DNA from: Tetmemena sp. SeJ-2015
Taxonomy: Eukaryota; Ciliophora; Spirotrichea; Sporadotrichida; Oxytrichidae
Assembly (NCBI GenBank): GCA_027382625.1
Contig: JAJKFJ010021168.1
Location: 1-64,000 of the forward strand
DNA length: 64,000 nucleotides
Reading direction: 5' to 3'
The notes beneath the pieces were generated by a model. That model was not told the origin of the DNA and searched no databases. It saw only the letters and a list, made by a program, of their open reading frames with translations. The first letter of the stretch is position 1; every line of letters starts with the position of its first letter. Made by a program: the position numbers and the translations under genes. Positions 1 through 13,079 of this stretch are shown one piece after another.

Positions 1-2116
1 AGGATGGATCATGTAGTTATTTTTGAGTAATTTCGCGTTTGACTCGCATGATTATAAGTATTAATAAAGAAATTAATTATACACAACTTATTTTCACTTT
101 CTTATCATATTATGGGGTTTTGATTAGTGCAGCAAGCCGAGCAGGAATCATCTTGGCCTCCAGTGCAAGTCTTGCAAGAGTAGTGGCAGTCCTTGCAGAA
201 AGGATATACATTATTGCTCTGGTCATAAAACTGGTAGCTGAACCAAGGGCATGAGGAAACATAGCACTATTGCTACCAGAGCACATACCCTGAAGAACAT
301 TCAAGACACTGAGAAGTTATTTTTGAGTTGCACTTTGCGCAATTTGAGGCTGAGCATGCCTAAGTTTGAGCATATAAGTTATCTGGAGCAGTCAAGTAAG
401 TAATAAAGAGTCCACCATTGCTATCAACTTGGAGATTGGATCTGTGAGAGATGAAAGTGTATCTCTCTTTCGCAGATCCCACACTCATTAGGTTAATGAA
501 GAATCTAGTTGGATATATAGAATATAGATATAAAAATCATTACGAAATTAAAAAGTGGATAAGGCAAGACTGCAGTAGCTTGATTTATGTCATAGGCCTC
601 AACTGAGGATATTTAATCAGTAAAGTCTAGAAGGATAAGTGCGATATTAGGATTGTTATTTTGAGTTTGCCACTGCTTCTGAGAGTCTCTATGGGGAAGA
701 AAAGGCGAATTTATCAGAGCAAGCAAGTGAGGACCTGTGAAAGTTATCACTAAATCTAATGCCTTATCATCAGAAGGAGATCCAAAGATAATAAATCAAG
801 GTTTTTTTTTAATGATAAATTTAGCTTAAATTTAATTTCAAAGATCTTATTAACTCTAGAGAATTAACGAAAGTCAAATAATTTATGTTGCCATATAATT
901 TATTTTTACATCTAATGATAATGCTCTTTTCAATGTAGCCATTTTCACTCCTCATTCTATAATAGTAGATATCAGTTTGAGAAGAATTTGTGGTGTAGGT
1001 CGTGGAAAATGAGTTGAGTATTGCATAAACACTGCCACCATAGCACTCTAAGTCAGCCACGTAGTCCATATACTAATCGTTTCCTATCACTGATACCCAC
1101 ATAAAAAATATCCTCTTAGGATATAATTAACCTTAAAACAGTCTAGTTGCATAATTCCAGGCGTATCCTATCACAGCCACATTTGAATTGTCCTAACCCG
1201 GCAAATCCCCTGGCTAGTAGACTGTGCTTCCATGATACTTGTTTTTATTGATCTCTACTCCAATGTAGATTCTTTTGTTGTCTAGATCCACTCTCACTAC
1301 TCTCGCTATCTCCAATATCTAATATGAAAATGATAATTAATTATCCATGACAGTTGCGTCATTAGATTTGACAAAGTACTCAGTGAGGTTGTATTTGGTG
1401 TTAAATTTGGCAAGATAGTAACTCGCAATTGAGTTAGACTCCAGGTAAGAGCCTAGGATACCGACGACGTAGGTGTTAATTCCCCTGTAGACTCCGCTCC
1501 ATTTGCAATCCACGTACAAGTCGCCAGTAATCTCTAGGCCTGCATCCTTATCCACTGTCTTGTAGTCTTGAATAGATCCAAGTTAATAAAGATAAAGTAA
1601 TCTGTATATGGAATAAGTTCTTCAGCCTCATCATAAGTAAGCCTCATAACGCGAATCTCTTTTGAATCCTAGTGCAAAGCCACTACGTAGTCCAAAGTGC
1701 CTAGATTCTGGCACATGCCATAAACTAAGTATCCCTCTAAGTCGATATTTTTATAAGTCTATAATAAAAGTTAGGATTTGGGTGCACCAAAAGATGGTGA
1801 AATTAATTTTAACTTACCTATTCCGTAGTCTGGTTTGCATGGAAAGTCTTGTAGAACTAGAAATAGTTGTAGCTCATCACAGCTAAAGTGGGAATGTTAA
1901 CAACATGATAGAGCACAAATGAGATCCCCAAAAAAATAGTTCTGATAACTTACATAACCTTGAGAGTTGGTAGAGAGCTGTCTCGTCTACCTGCACCAAA
2001 CTACTTCGATCGTTGAAGCTGCTGTCAAAGTAAGCATGTTGGAATTGCAAAGCAGAGGTGTAAGCTTTCAAAGAGGTGGATTAAAGAACAGGGTCGTTGA
2101 TTAATCCATTCACTTG
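1..2116 (-). CDS. Large secreted/surface protein with Cys-rich repeats (3' part, runs off the window start)
   Basis: Not assigned to a named family. On the minus strand with TAA/TAG read as Gln, exons around 2116-1954, 1882-1818 and below 1758 encode beta-rich, Tyr/Asn-rich sequence with repeated short blocks such as 'VVALHQDS', 'YVVGILGS' and 'VAVIGYAW', which suggests a propeller-like ectodomain. Towards the window start it becomes Cys-rich ('CSASNCAKCNS', 'QCLECSSGY', 'CKDCHYSCKTC'), resembling the furin/GF-receptor-like Cys repeats common in ciliate surface proteins. Introns at 1883-1953 and 1759-1817 are GT..AG (71 and 59 nt). The frame is not clean everywhere (near 1585, between 1140 and 1080, and 820-500), so unrecognised IESs or indels are likely. 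No start codon is visible upstream of an in-frame TGA at 2117-2119, so a 5' exon or MDS is missing. The extracellular location is an inference. Confidence 0.5.
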
Positions 2117-3921
2117 TCAAGCATTCAATAAGCAGGCTATCAAAGCCAAACTCACTCTCAAAATAAAATATTTCTATATATTCAAAAGTAGTTTGAGTTG
2201 GCTACTCTTTAAGTTTCCTTTGTTTTTAGAAAGGAAAAGTCACCATAATATTTATAAATTTATTATTCTAAACCCAAATTAAAGAGATAAAGCCTTTTCT
2301 TTTTTAGCATGAGCTATTCATTTGATTATGAGATATGAGCTTTATTTATAAATTGATTTCTCACTTTTCTATTATAATATTTATTAAAGTAAAGAAGCCT
2401 ACTTATAAATAAAACTTATTATAGGTCAGAATTTAATAGAAAATAGAAGATAGTAGAAAGTAAAATAAATGGCAAGCAAATCGGTGACAGTTGAATTGTC
2501 AGGCTTCAAATATCTATAAATAATGTCTTTCTTGTGCAATTCTTTTGTTTAACTTTAAGAATTACAATAAATTTTTTATTTAGCAAAGTTTGGAAAAGTT
2601 TTCATAGAATTTTCCTTATCCAAAAATTAATTTAATAAAAAAATAAACCAAAATTAATTAATGATAACTGTTTTTTTATTTCTCAAGTTTATATCTCTGG
2701 CTTATATTGTTTTGAAAAGATGGAAGCATTGCTATCTCCTGATTATTTTTCCTTTCATAATATTTTAATTAACAATAGTGGCAAATTGATGAAGCTTTTC
2801 TAATAGCTTAAATAATCCAATATATATCAAAACTCCAAATATAAATAAATTTAAAGTTTAAGATAAGTAAAGTGAATACTACTGATTGCATTTGGCTAAG
2901 ATTGAGAGTACGATTAATGAGTGAAGTAGATTATTAGAGTTTGACACAGACCGCCTACTATCCCGAAAGTATATGATATAATCAAAGAAGTTCTAAACAA
3001 ATAGGATTAACAAAAAATTTTATGCGTTAAAAAGGAAATATTTCTAGGTTATTACAAAATAAATCCAGATTCCATTTGCTATCTTACTTTGCCGAATATT
3101 AGTTAGTGAGACTCAAGCCATAAAGATATCCGAGATATTGAAATACGAACAAGAGACAGATAGTTACGATACTCAAGTTTTCTCCCACATTAAGCTAATT
3201 TAAATTAGAAATCAAGGAATATCTTTACAAATTTAATGATGTCCCAGAATCTATTATTATTTTTTAGTTTGACGTTGGATTCATTTATTTATTTTTGAAT
3301 GACATCAGAACGACTGCATAACTTATTCCACTGATCAGCTGTAAGATGGATAGTACTCTCACCCAGTGAGTGTCTCTCTCTAGCTCGTGAAACTTTTCAA
3401 AACTAATAGCATTGATTTAGCTGAAAATTATTTTGGAGAGATGATATGGTCATTGGTACTTACTAGAAATTACTTTGATCTATCTGAAAGTTTGAATTTT
3501 AGATTAGGTTAGAGTTTTAAGCGCCCTCATTTTTATAAATGATTTGTTTGTTCTAAGAGTTTCCATTAGCTGTTATAGATTCTGACTTAATAAATTTAAC
3601 ATTTATTAAATTGTGGTAATTTTTTATCTATAACTTTATATTTCAGTTTAGATTCCTTAGAAGTTAATATTTACTTCGAAAGTATATTTTTAAAAAATTT
3701 TCAACCTTTTTAATGAAAATCATTTTGATTTTAAATTTTGTGACTAGAGCAAAGGTTGAGTATGCGTTTTTCCAAATATCTTGCTAATGGATTGGCTCTT
3801 TGTAACCTGTAGGAGAGGTCTTATATCAGCGAATATCAAATTCATTTTTATTTAATTAAGCAATTTGCAATTAAATACACATCAATTATATGCATCTACT
3901 AAAGATAACACCAATTAAATT
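2117..3921. other. Gene-poor AT-rich stretch
   Basis: About 1.8 kb of AT-rich sequence with no frame I can defend on either strand, even with TAA/TAG as Gln. No telomeric repeat, RNA gene or transposase is visible. It is probably inter-gene germline-limited DNA plus flanking untranslated sequence. Confidence 0.5.
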
Positions 3922-6105
3922 ATGATGAAGAACTAAAGAAATCTAATCTTAAAGAAATAGGAAGAAATCATGAGATCAATGCAAGCAACACCTCAGAGTC
4001 TAAATCCCAAGAAGCTCGAGCACTCAATGACCTCAGATCATGGATATGGCTACAGAGCTTCGGTTATGAGTTCAAAGAGGAAGAAAGAAAATCTTCATAG
4101 CCATGTTTTAAAAAAATTAATGGACTTCCACCCATTCCACAATCTAGTAAGCATATTAAAATTGAGGAGCGAGCTCTCACTGTACCCCTTAGTAAAAATT
4201 AGAGCACGCACTAGCATCAATAGAGTGCTGATAACATTCCAGCATTGAAGAAATCAGAAACCTTACATGCAAACCAATAATTGAAGGGAGTTTTCTAAAG
4301 ACATATGACAAAGAAGGAAATAGATGACTTGGAAAATGGAACGATGGAGGATTAATTAAACTTCATTTTCCAAGATGAGGTCTTAGTTAGACCTACATAG
4401 GAAATCAAGCTTAATATAAAGACTGCAGGTCTTAGAGGTCAAAACATGGATGATCCAGGCTTTATCAATCAGCCTACTTTAACTTTAAATAATAGTAGCT
4501 CTCCATAAAATTCAAGTCCTCTTCTAAGATTGAACAAGAGAAAATCTTCAACAAGTGCAAGCAATCCGAAGCATGTTAAGAAATTTTAGTAGAGAAAATC
4601 TTCTCAAGGAGGAGACTCTAAGATTTTTGGGATGAAGAGCCCTTCTATATCCTATTCTGCATCCTTCATTGCTACACCAATCGCTCTAGACTAGTCTCCC
4701 CATAATATAAACTAGAACCCTTTTTCTTCTCCTGAGAAAGAAGAAGACCACTATAACTTAATCAGATCTTCACTTGAAGGTTTAAAGGGAATAACTACGA
4801 TTAAGGTAATAAAGACTTTGGATGCTGATGGAGATGATAACATTGTTTAAGGTCTCGTCAGGAAGTCTAATAGAAGTCACTGATATAATAATTTTTAATC
4901 TTTTTATGCCACAACGCTGAGTAGAGCAGTGATATATCAGCTTTTGAGAGTTAAAGAGTTAAGAAGTCTCATCATCTTAGGAATCTCTAATATGCTTCTG
5001 GGGATATTCGAGGCAAATTCATCCACAAAAAGCTGAAATTAAGGCAAATATCTCTAGATCATAATCAAATTCAGGGTCCATAATCCAAGTATTAAATAAG
5101 CTAGCCACAGCATTTTAGAAATGGGAGCATGACTACTGCAACCACTAATTCATACTACTCTTCTCAATAGATTACATTTCTTTTTTTAGATTGGAAGTTA
5201 ATCAGCCAAAAATAAAAATGATCAGATTATTCAAGGGAATAATAGCAGTTTCGAGTAGATAGCTTTCCTGCAAACTCAGAAACCATATCATATTAAGGGC
5301 AAGATTTCTATCCTTGAAACTGAGGCAATAAATGAGGCTAACTGTGAAGAGACAAGAGAGAATTTTGCATACTCTGAAAAGTAGATTATGAGCCTGTTTT
5401 ATTAGAATAGGTTGTAGAATTTCCTCTCAAAAGAGAGATCGAAGCAAGACAAGCAAATTCTAGAGGAGAAAGTACAAGAAATTTTGAAAAGAAATGTCAA
5501 TAACTTCAACCTTTAATCAGAAATAGTGAAAGATACCTATTAAAAAAATGAGCCTAAGAATATAAAATTGATTTAATTTATTTAATTTATTAGGAATTAG
5601 CATCCCTAACGGGCATATAATACTTAATCGATTTAAAGTAATTCGCAGGCGCAACTCCTTGATCAGTTGTGCCACGTCACCGTGAAAGCCCATCGTCAAT
5701 ATAAAATTGAATTCTTATGTTTAACTGAGTTTATAGAATTTGTGGAGACTGAAACTATAAGAGAATATCAAGAAGAATTAAGCAAAGAACTAAAAACTCA
5801 AAATTAAATTAAGGATAGAACCTCCACCACAGGAGTAGGTAATCTCTAGCCACCTAACCAATAGAGAAATGATGTCTACGGAAGGTATTAAGATTGACGC
5901 GCAGCAGATAAAATCGATTCTTGAAGATTATATCAATAAAGATATTGTCAAAAATCAAACTTAATCTCCTTTACTGACATAGTTCAATGAATCTCCTGAA
6001 ATAGAAAATCTGAAATAACCTAGTATAGCTGAAAATTAAATGAAAATCGAAACTAAATTAAAATAATAAATGAAGAGTTGTAAAATGTTGGCCGATAAAA
6101 TGTGA
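3922..6105 (+). CDS. Ser/Gln/Lys-rich protein of unknown function, interrupted by three IESs
   Basis: No known domain recognised. The frame opens at ATG ATG (3922), continues through a Ser/Asn-rich low-complexity body (about 4130-4860), then jumps three IESs: 4862-4962 (pointer GAAGTCT), 5168-5186 (TAGATT) and 5559-5698 (pointer of 13 bp). With these removed the frame runs from about 4130 to the TGA at 6103-6105; the C-terminal part reads '..MMSTEGIKIDAQQIKSIL..'. One further one-base frame change is needed between the N-terminal reading ('MMKNQRNLILKKQEEIM') and the body near 4105-4140, perhaps in the A-run there. The protein is basic, disordered-looking and Gln-rich, like many ciliate regulatory proteins; no catalytic motif is seen. 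It may continue in the block at 6424-6930. Confidence 0.7.
4862..4969 (+). other. IES with 7-bp pointer GAAGTCT
   Basis: GAAGTCT at 4862-4868 recurs at 4963-4969. Removing 101 bp (one copy plus the spacer) moves the frame from the block ending in a TGA at about 4880 into the block beginning 'SHHLRNLQYASGD'. The pointer is read in the same phase on both sides. Confidence 0.85.
5168..5192 (+). other. Tiny IES (19 bp) with pointer TAGATT
   Basis: TAGATT at 5168-5173 recurs at 5187-5192. Excising 19 bp gives the in-frame junction 'SSQQIGSQSAKNKND'; without excision the frame stops at a TGA shortly after. T-rich interior. Confidence 0.8.
5559..5711 (+). other. IES (140 bp) with 13-bp pointer
   Basis: AATATAAAATTGA occurs at 5559-5571 and 5699-5711. 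The 140-bp removal changes frame, and the new frame runs open for about 390 nt to a TGA at 6103. The intervening DNA can be read through by chance, but that reading stops early at about 5897. Confidence 0.9.
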
Positions 6106-6423
6106 GCTTTGTAGCTCAATATGGAGCTTGTTCGATATCTCATTTAAAATTAATGTGAGTCTCTTCTTTAATCTTCTTTTTTGCGCCTCTTAACAGCGAG
6201 ATATTATGCGCACAACTACCTCAGACCAAATATCTACTTCATAAGAACTTTTTTCGCTTATAACTCTTGACTGAGCACTCCCACAAAAAAGTTGCAAGGA
6301 TAAATATTCTTAGAATTTTATGCTCTATCGAATAGTCTAATTATTATGCAAATTAGAGATAGTTGAACTGATAATCATTATACCCATTTTATTTCAAATT
6401 TTTCTCTTTTTTATTAAGTTCTC

Positions 6424-6930
6424 AGCTATAATGAGGATAGCGAAGGACAAGTATTTCTAAAATAGTAAGAGGATTAGAAGGAAGCAGTTTAATTGACAAA
6501 ATCGAGCATTATTTAAGATAAGAATTAAGAAGTAAACCATAGTGAGGAAGTCAAGCATAGCTAAGAAATGAACGTTACTATGCCCTTTCCTCATTCGATC
6601 TCTCCAATTAATCCCACAAGTGATAATTTCCTTTTCAGTGGGATGTCCCATGGTCCTATTCCTGCAGCTATCATAAGTTTATAAGAAGCTTATCAACCCA
6701 TAGCTTTGAATACAGCTCCTCTAAGCGGGAGATAAACTAGTATGCTTGACCAATTCAAAATTAACACTGTGAGAGACATCATTTAAGAAGAAAATAGAAG
6801 CAAACTTGACAGCAAAAGGGAAAATAAAATCTAAATAGAAGATGTAGATGAGTAAGCAATACCTAAACAACCTACTTTTAATCCTGACGAGGCTTTTGGA
6901 GAATTTGGAATACAAGATAATTATCAGTGA
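6424..6930 (+). CDS. Probable 3' continuation of the Ser/Gln-rich gene, or a separate start-less coding block
   Basis: A single frame of about 165 codons, rich in Gln, Ser and Pro ('NVTMPFPHSISPINPTSDN'), ends in TGA at 6928-6930. No ATG opens it. Its composition matches the preceding gene. GATA at 6094-6097 and 6436-6439 lies in the same phase in both blocks, 342 bp apart, so a 342-bp IES could join them and bypass the TGA at 6105; a 4-bp match is weak evidence. No domain recognised. Confidence 0.45.
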
Positions 6931-9193
6931 TCCACTTTTACTATTTTCTAAATTTTGATAAATTCGCTTTGGATTCTATCATTCTAATCCTCATCATAAG
7001 CTTAACTCTAATTTCAATTTCCTTCTGTTCTTATTTCCTCTTTTCCAATTCTTTGAAGCTAGGATTAGTCATCTTTTTTATTTATCTCTGATTTAACTTT
7101 CCATCATGCATAATCACATGTGCTTCCAGAGTATAGTAAAAACTATAGCAATTATAGCAAACTCTGATATTCTACAAAAATTAAGAGAGGAAGTTATCTT
7201 TACCTAGAACTTAGTATCTGAATCCGTATTTACCACATTCCATTAGCATTTGATGCTCCTCTAAATCACTTCTTCAATATCGAACATTGAAACATTTAAA
7301 TTTTCCTTAAGTTTTATCAAATCATGCTTTATTTAAAGCTCCTCTTAGTATTTATCTATGATGTCTTTGTCAATTATGAGTATGACATTTGGAATGAAGT
7401 ATTCAAAGTTCTAAATCTCTGGTAGCAGTTTAACATCCTTGATTTACTCTCCAGCTCTCGGCAGCTATCTGTATCTCTGAGGCTTGCGATAGATCGGTTC
7501 TAGATTGTAAATATTATTCTGGTTATTATTTCCAGAGCTTGAATTTTGATTCTTCTTGAAATCATTCTTCTTTGATAGCTTGTGAATCATCTCTTGATGA
7601 AACTCAGGAAGATCTTTCCGAATTTAGTGGTCCTCGATTCTGCAATATGCACCAGGACACACGAATTTAACTTGCTCCTTGATTGCTTTTTACTAAGAAA
7701 TCTAGAAAGTTAGATCAATAGATCTAGCATGTCTCTACCTCACTAACTTATCGATTGAGTCAAGAACGATTGAAGATTTCTCTAGGTCTTTCACGTAGGC
7801 GTGCTTTATCTGCAGCAATAAATTTTTGTTTGTAAGCTTATCAGAGATGAAGTCCAGGTAAATTACATCAACCTACTTCTTCTGTTTTTAAAGGAAACGC
7901 AAGTTTATGAAGTGCATGATCTCTCCTGTCATAGTTAAAAGATCAGAATAAGCAGTTTTACAATCCTTGGTAATATCGATGACTGTTCCATCCTTGTATT
8001 AGTCCTCCTCAATTGTGAACTACTGCTTTATAACAGGAAACTAATCCAGTTCATCTTAGATAAATACCTAGTTATAGAATAAGTCATACTGTACCTACTA
8101 TTCGTCTACAGGCAAATCGATAGTCTTCATATCGATTGGAGTTTTGAAAAATAGTCCATATACAGAGTCTCTAACCATATTTTCAAAAGACCTCTGAATA
8201 ACTACTCCAGGCTTTTGATTATAGACTGACTCATTTTCATTTTCTTAGTCAACACCACTAGATTACTATCGATTTGAGAATCTTGCTGTCTTCTTCTTAT
8301 CTAGTCCCTAGCGTTTGATCAGGTATGTGTTTGTCTCCATTAAATTTTGAATGAATTCCTTGTCTATCCTTATAATTGGGTTCTTTGACATCATTTTAAT
8401 TGATCCCGTTTAATGAGGGCTATCTAGTAACTTAAAAACGCAATTAAAAGATAGTCCAAAGTTGGAATGAGATCTATTGAAATTATTTGTTGACTCCGCT
8501 TTCTTCATAGACTTGTTGTTCTTAAGCTGCGTCATCATCTTCCCATCAATCTGTTGCTGACTTGAAATTGAGAAAAGCTTGTACCTATTTGAAGAGCTGT
8601 ACTCTAGCCTCAAAATAGAGGGATTTAAACCTCTATTGGGACAAAATCTCTAAATCATGAACATGCCTAAAACAGAAGTTTATTTGTTGAAGATAGCAAA
8701 TAATATCAATCACTTACATTTTTAATAACTCTTGTTAAACCTTTCAATAAGGGAGTTTGCAAAAAAGTCCAACTTAATATCGTTCTCTGTCTCATTGCTA
8801 AATTTGCTCACAGTGATAGGGTAAATATTTTTGGTGAGTTTAGATCTGCGCATAGCCATCTCTTGAAAACTAACTGCTAGTTCATGAATTTACTCAGGTC
8901 TAAGCTGTTAAGTCTTCAAGTAACCTCGGTTTAAAAATATAGAGAAAGAAGAATGGAATATAGTTGTCAGTATAGAAATAGGTTATTGGACTATCGTAAG
9001 TGCAGATGATAGTTTCTGGAATATTGAGCTTTATCTAACTCAACTCGTAGCCCTTGACTATTTCTTCCAGCGTCAAGAAAGTTTTCATTTAGCATCCGAA
9101 GGGTAAGGGAGGAGACTTTTTTATCATGTCCTTTAAACTTACTTGCTCAAGAGCTTAGTTTTTTCCTTTCTTAAATAAAGAGGGGAAATGCAT
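6931..9193 (-). CDS. Protein of unknown function, about 700 aa
   Basis: Opens at ATG 9193 ('MHFPSLFKKGKNQ'), with an intron at 8667-8717 (GTAAGTG..TTTTAG) and a probable 32-nt intron near 7173-7204. The centre is a continuous charged, Gln-rich frame of more than 400 codons between about 8400 and 7200. Two Cys-pair blocks, 'CPGAYCRIEDH' and 'RVCYNCYSFYY', could bind metal but match no family I know. A one-base frame change is needed near 8930. No TGA is met before the end of the convergent gene at 6930, so the 3' end is uncertain. Cellular role not assigned. Confidence 0.55.
8667..8717 (-). other. Spliceosomal intron
   Basis: 51-nt GTAAGTG..TTTTAG intron joining 'ERFNKSYQK' to 'CMFMIQRFCPNRG' in frame. 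Confidence 0.7.
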
Positions 9194-10343
9194 TATAAAG
9201 TATGATATCTTTTTGGTGGGGGAGAAAGAGTTCTGTTATAAGCCTCCTCCAAAGGAATTTCTCTAGGAAAATGGAAATAAGATAAGAATCATCTGGAAGC
9301 TTTGTAGGTTTTCTGGTTATAGACCTTCTAACTTCTTTGAGTAGAGAATTGATTTCTTCGTTGTTTACTAGAGGTGGTTTCCTGAATTGATTGTCAAAAG
9401 TGAAAATTAAGATTTTAAAAAGAAAAATTTACTTTAAATCAAGTGATAGAAACTTACAAAGTATACTGTTGCTAGTAGTCCATTTTATATTTTTTTATCT
9501 AGCAATTTAATTAAGCATTTTCTTAAATGAAAGATATGAAAGCATGGGTAGAGATCTCATTCCTCAACTTTGCAGATAAGAACAAAGGTAAGTAGAAGAC
9601 TCCTTAATAAAAGGAGAGAGAGTTACCTAAAAATGAACTTGAAAGTGGTGAGAGACGTATGATGATTTAAATTGGTTCCGTGTTTATGAAATCCATTGAT
9701 TTTAATCTTGTCCAATTCCTGACATCTCTCTCACACACTCATTTTCATTCTAGAGACTCTCATCTTCTCTGCATTTATAATTTAATATTTTAAAATTATC
9801 ATTTAATTTTGGGAGAAGCAAAGCTGAGTCATATTTAATATGCAAAAGCTGATACACACTGCATTTATTATCTACTCATTCACTTCACACTCTAGAAATA
9901 GAGGATGAAGATTTAATCAAAATTTAAATCAAAATTCATTCAATGATCGATATAATTCATAGAATAAAGTAAAGAAATGATTTCGATTAAAATACTAATA
10001 TAAAATGAAAAACTAGATAAAAATAACTTTTTAAAGAACAATATTTCCAACAAATACAAAAAAAATATTTTAAATCCTGTAAAATAATAGGAGTCCTTAA
10101 TTATATATTGCAATAAAGTGATAAAGTTTACATTAAAATATAAATATATAAAAAATTAATTGATAATGTGCTAATGGATGTACTAGATAGGAATTTTATC
10201 TGGATCTGTGCTCCGCCTCCTCGTTAATGTGATGATCAACATTCGATTTTAATTTTATTCACAGCTATAATATATCAAGAAGAGGGAATTGTTTATAATT
10301 ATTAAATTAAAATTTTAGTTTGAGTGACTTTGAGGATTTAAAG
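9194..10343. other. AT-rich intergenic region
   Basis: No convincing frame on either strand. It lies between the divergent start of the unknown minus-strand gene (9193) and the SPT5 start (10344), so it should hold both upstream regions and, after development, chromosome ends. No telomeric or promoter motif is clear. Confidence 0.5.
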
Positions 10344-13079
10344 ATGAGCAAGAGACTAGACAAGAAAACTAAGGTAAGTCCAAATTTCTGATCTTATGCC
10401 TTATGAATTGTTCCCTTTCTAATTTTTTAAATATTCTCTTTATTTATACTATAAAGATTTAAACATTCAGCTAGCTCTTTGACATAAATTAAATTTCTAT
10501 TCTGGTTTTGAGACGATGTTAAATTTCTGATATCATAGAAGATGAAAAAACTTAAGAGAAACTAAGACTACGACGATGAGGAAGAAGATTAGGACAGCTA
10601 CTCTGATGAGGAAGTTAAAATTCCTCAACGTAGAGGCAAAAAGAGAGGTAAGTGAATTCCGTTGAAAATTATAGAAAATTTTCTAAAGATTTTGAGTTTA
10701 AATAGAGACTAAATTTGTTGGCTTATAGATGATCGCAAACACAAATCTGGTAAATTCAGAGGCAGTAAGTTCATCGATATGGAAGCCGAAGAAGCCTCAG
10801 AGGCTGAGAGTGAGGATGATGGCGAGCTAAATGAAGAAGAGAGGGCTGTAAAGAGAGATCAGCATCAGAGCCAATACTATAAGGAAAGTGAACTTAAGCC
10901 AAGACAGAAAGGTCTAGACAAAACTATGATTGAGAAGATGGAGCAAAAGTATCAAGGCATGGAGGAGCAAGAAGAAGGCTAAGGTTATCTCAGTGATGCT
11001 TTTTAAGAAGATGAGGACGATATAGATGATGGAATGTTCCAAAATGCGAATCTTCCAAGTGTTGAGGATCCAAGCTTATGGCAGGTAAGAGTGAAGAGAG
11101 GTTGCGAGAAACAGGCAACTCTTCAACTCATGAACAAAGCCATTCACAAGGCGAGAGATGGCTAACACTTGAGCATTTTGAGTGTTACTTGCACTGATAA
11201 AGTCGAGGGCTTCATCTATGTTGAGGCATTCAAGGAGATCCATGTAAAGGAGGCGATTTCTGGCTTATCTGTTATCCTAGGTAGCAAGTGCTTGCTAGTC
11301 TCTAAAGAAGAAATGCCAGGCATCTATCAAAATGATAAGCAGCAAATTCAACTTGAAACTCATCAATGGGTCAGGATAAAGCAAGGTCTCTATATGAATG
11401 ATCTCGGCTTAGTTGAGGCTATCTAAGATGATAAGGTCTATCTCAGACTCATTCCTCGTCTTGACTTGAGTCAGCTTCAAAATAACTCAAAGCAAGGATA
11501 GTAACAGCAGAAAAAGAAGAAGGTAGTTTTCCAGAGACCTCAGCAAAGGATGTTCAATAGATCTCTCATCCCCAAAGAGCAAACAGTTGAAAGGGGCAGA
11601 TTCACAGGCTCTCTATTGAATGGAGAGTTTGACATTTACAAGCGCCAATATTTCAGACATGGATTCCTTTTCAAGCATTTCCCCATCAAGCAGCTTCAAA
11701 TTGATTATGTTCGTCCCACAATCGAAGAAGTTTAAACCTTTGCTCAGCACTTGAAAAAGAAAGATGACACCTAATCTAGCTTGATTGAAGATTCAATAAC
11801 AAGTGAGGAACTCTTGGCTAAAACTTTCATGTCTAAGGGCTCTGCAGATATCGGAAAGGGAGACAAGATAAGAATAGTGTAAGGTGATCTGACTGGCATG
11901 GATGGCTAAGTCATTTCTATTGAGAACTCAGATGTCTTGTTCAAACCCTCTATTGAAGATATTGGAGATCTCAGAGTCCCGATCGAAAATGTCTCCAAGT
12001 TCTTTGACCCTGGCGATCAAGTCAAAGTTTCTGACGGAAAATTCAAAGGTGAGACTGGTCTTGTTGTTAGCTTGGACGAAAAATTTGCAAGTGTTTCTCT
12101 CTCTAAGAACTTAAGAGAAGTTAGAGTCCTTGCTAATTGTCTAAAGTTAAAGACAGAGATTGATCAAAGTTTTATGCCAGAGGCAGGCTTGATAGATAAG
12201 ATGAAATTTGGATCTTATTCTGCAAATGACCTGATTAACTACAACTCAAAATATGTCGGAGTAGTTTTGAAGGTTGATGACGACTTCCTCAGGGTTATCA
12301 GCGATCAAGGGCAATTGCAGAATGTGAAGTACTCGGAGATTAACAAGAAGATCGATTATTCAAAAAGAACGACAGCCATTGATTCCCTTCGTAATACTAT
12401 CTACTCAGAGAATGTTGTCCGTGTCACTTAAGGCCGCTTTAAGGGCAAGAAAGGAGTGATTAAGTTCATCAATAAGAATACACTCTTCTTATGGGACAAA
12501 GAGTTTCATCAGAGCAATGGCTACTTTGTGGAGAACTCAAGAAATGTAGTCATTCTCGGAGATGAGCATATGAAGCAAGAAGACAAGGAAGGTGGCGCAG
12601 TTGCGAATTCAAACAGAAGATACAGAGATACTTTGAAGGGAAAGGAGATTTAGATCACAAAGGGTCCTTACAAGGGCTTCAGAGGAAGAGTCTGCAGGGC
12701 TGATGATCGCTTAGCTATAGTCGAGCTCAGCTCAAAGTGCCAGAAAATTCCTATTGAAGTTTCTCAAATCATAGAAGTTGATAAGAAAGAGTTGGGAGGT
12801 ACAACAAGAGGCGGCAGAGGAGGAGAGAGCGCCTATGGTGGTCAAACAGCGTATGAAGGTGGGAAAACTCCTATGCAGTACAACACTCCTTCCTACTATC
12901 CTCACAATACTCCAGGGTGGGGAGCTGGTGGCTCTCCAGCATTTGGCACAGAGTACGATCACAACAACGGTGGAATGTCTCCTGGATTTTCTAGACATGG
13001 CAGTGAGCACTATCCTAACAGACCTCAAACCCCTAAGGATAACTGGTAAGTTAAGACCGAAGGCGGCTTTCAAGGTTGA
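10344..13079 (+). CDS. SPT5: Transcription elongation factor SPT5
   Basis: SPT5 with SPT4 forms DSIF, which binds RNA polymerase II and controls pausing and processivity in the nucleus. Exons: 10344-10373, 10539-10647, 10729-13079, with GT..AG introns of 165 and 81 nt. The N-terminus is short and acidic ('DYDDEEEDQDSYSDEE'). Next comes the NGN domain ('DPSLWQVRVKRGCEKQA', about residues 150-250), then KOW domains ('GDKIRIVQGDLTGMDGQV', 'GDQVKVSDGKFKGETGLV', 'VVRVTQGRFKGKKGVI', 'QITKGPYKGFRGRV'), and a Gly-rich C-terminal repeat region with 'TP' sites typical of CTR phosphorylation. The frame contains many TAA/TAG codons at Gln positions and ends at TGA 13077. No IES is needed. Family assignment is firm from domain order and length (about 820 aa). 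Confidence 0.95.

Noticed and set aside
1924..1934. CCCCAAAA-like string that could be a telomere
   Set aside because: A single unit in a minus-strand intron; telomeres would show several C4A4 repeats. Nothing similar elsewhere, consistent with germline DNA.
4878..4940. TGATATA direct repeat (about 4878 and 4930) as IES pointer
   Set aside because: Joining there leaves an in-frame TGA. GAAGTCT at 4862/4963 restores the frame cleanly.
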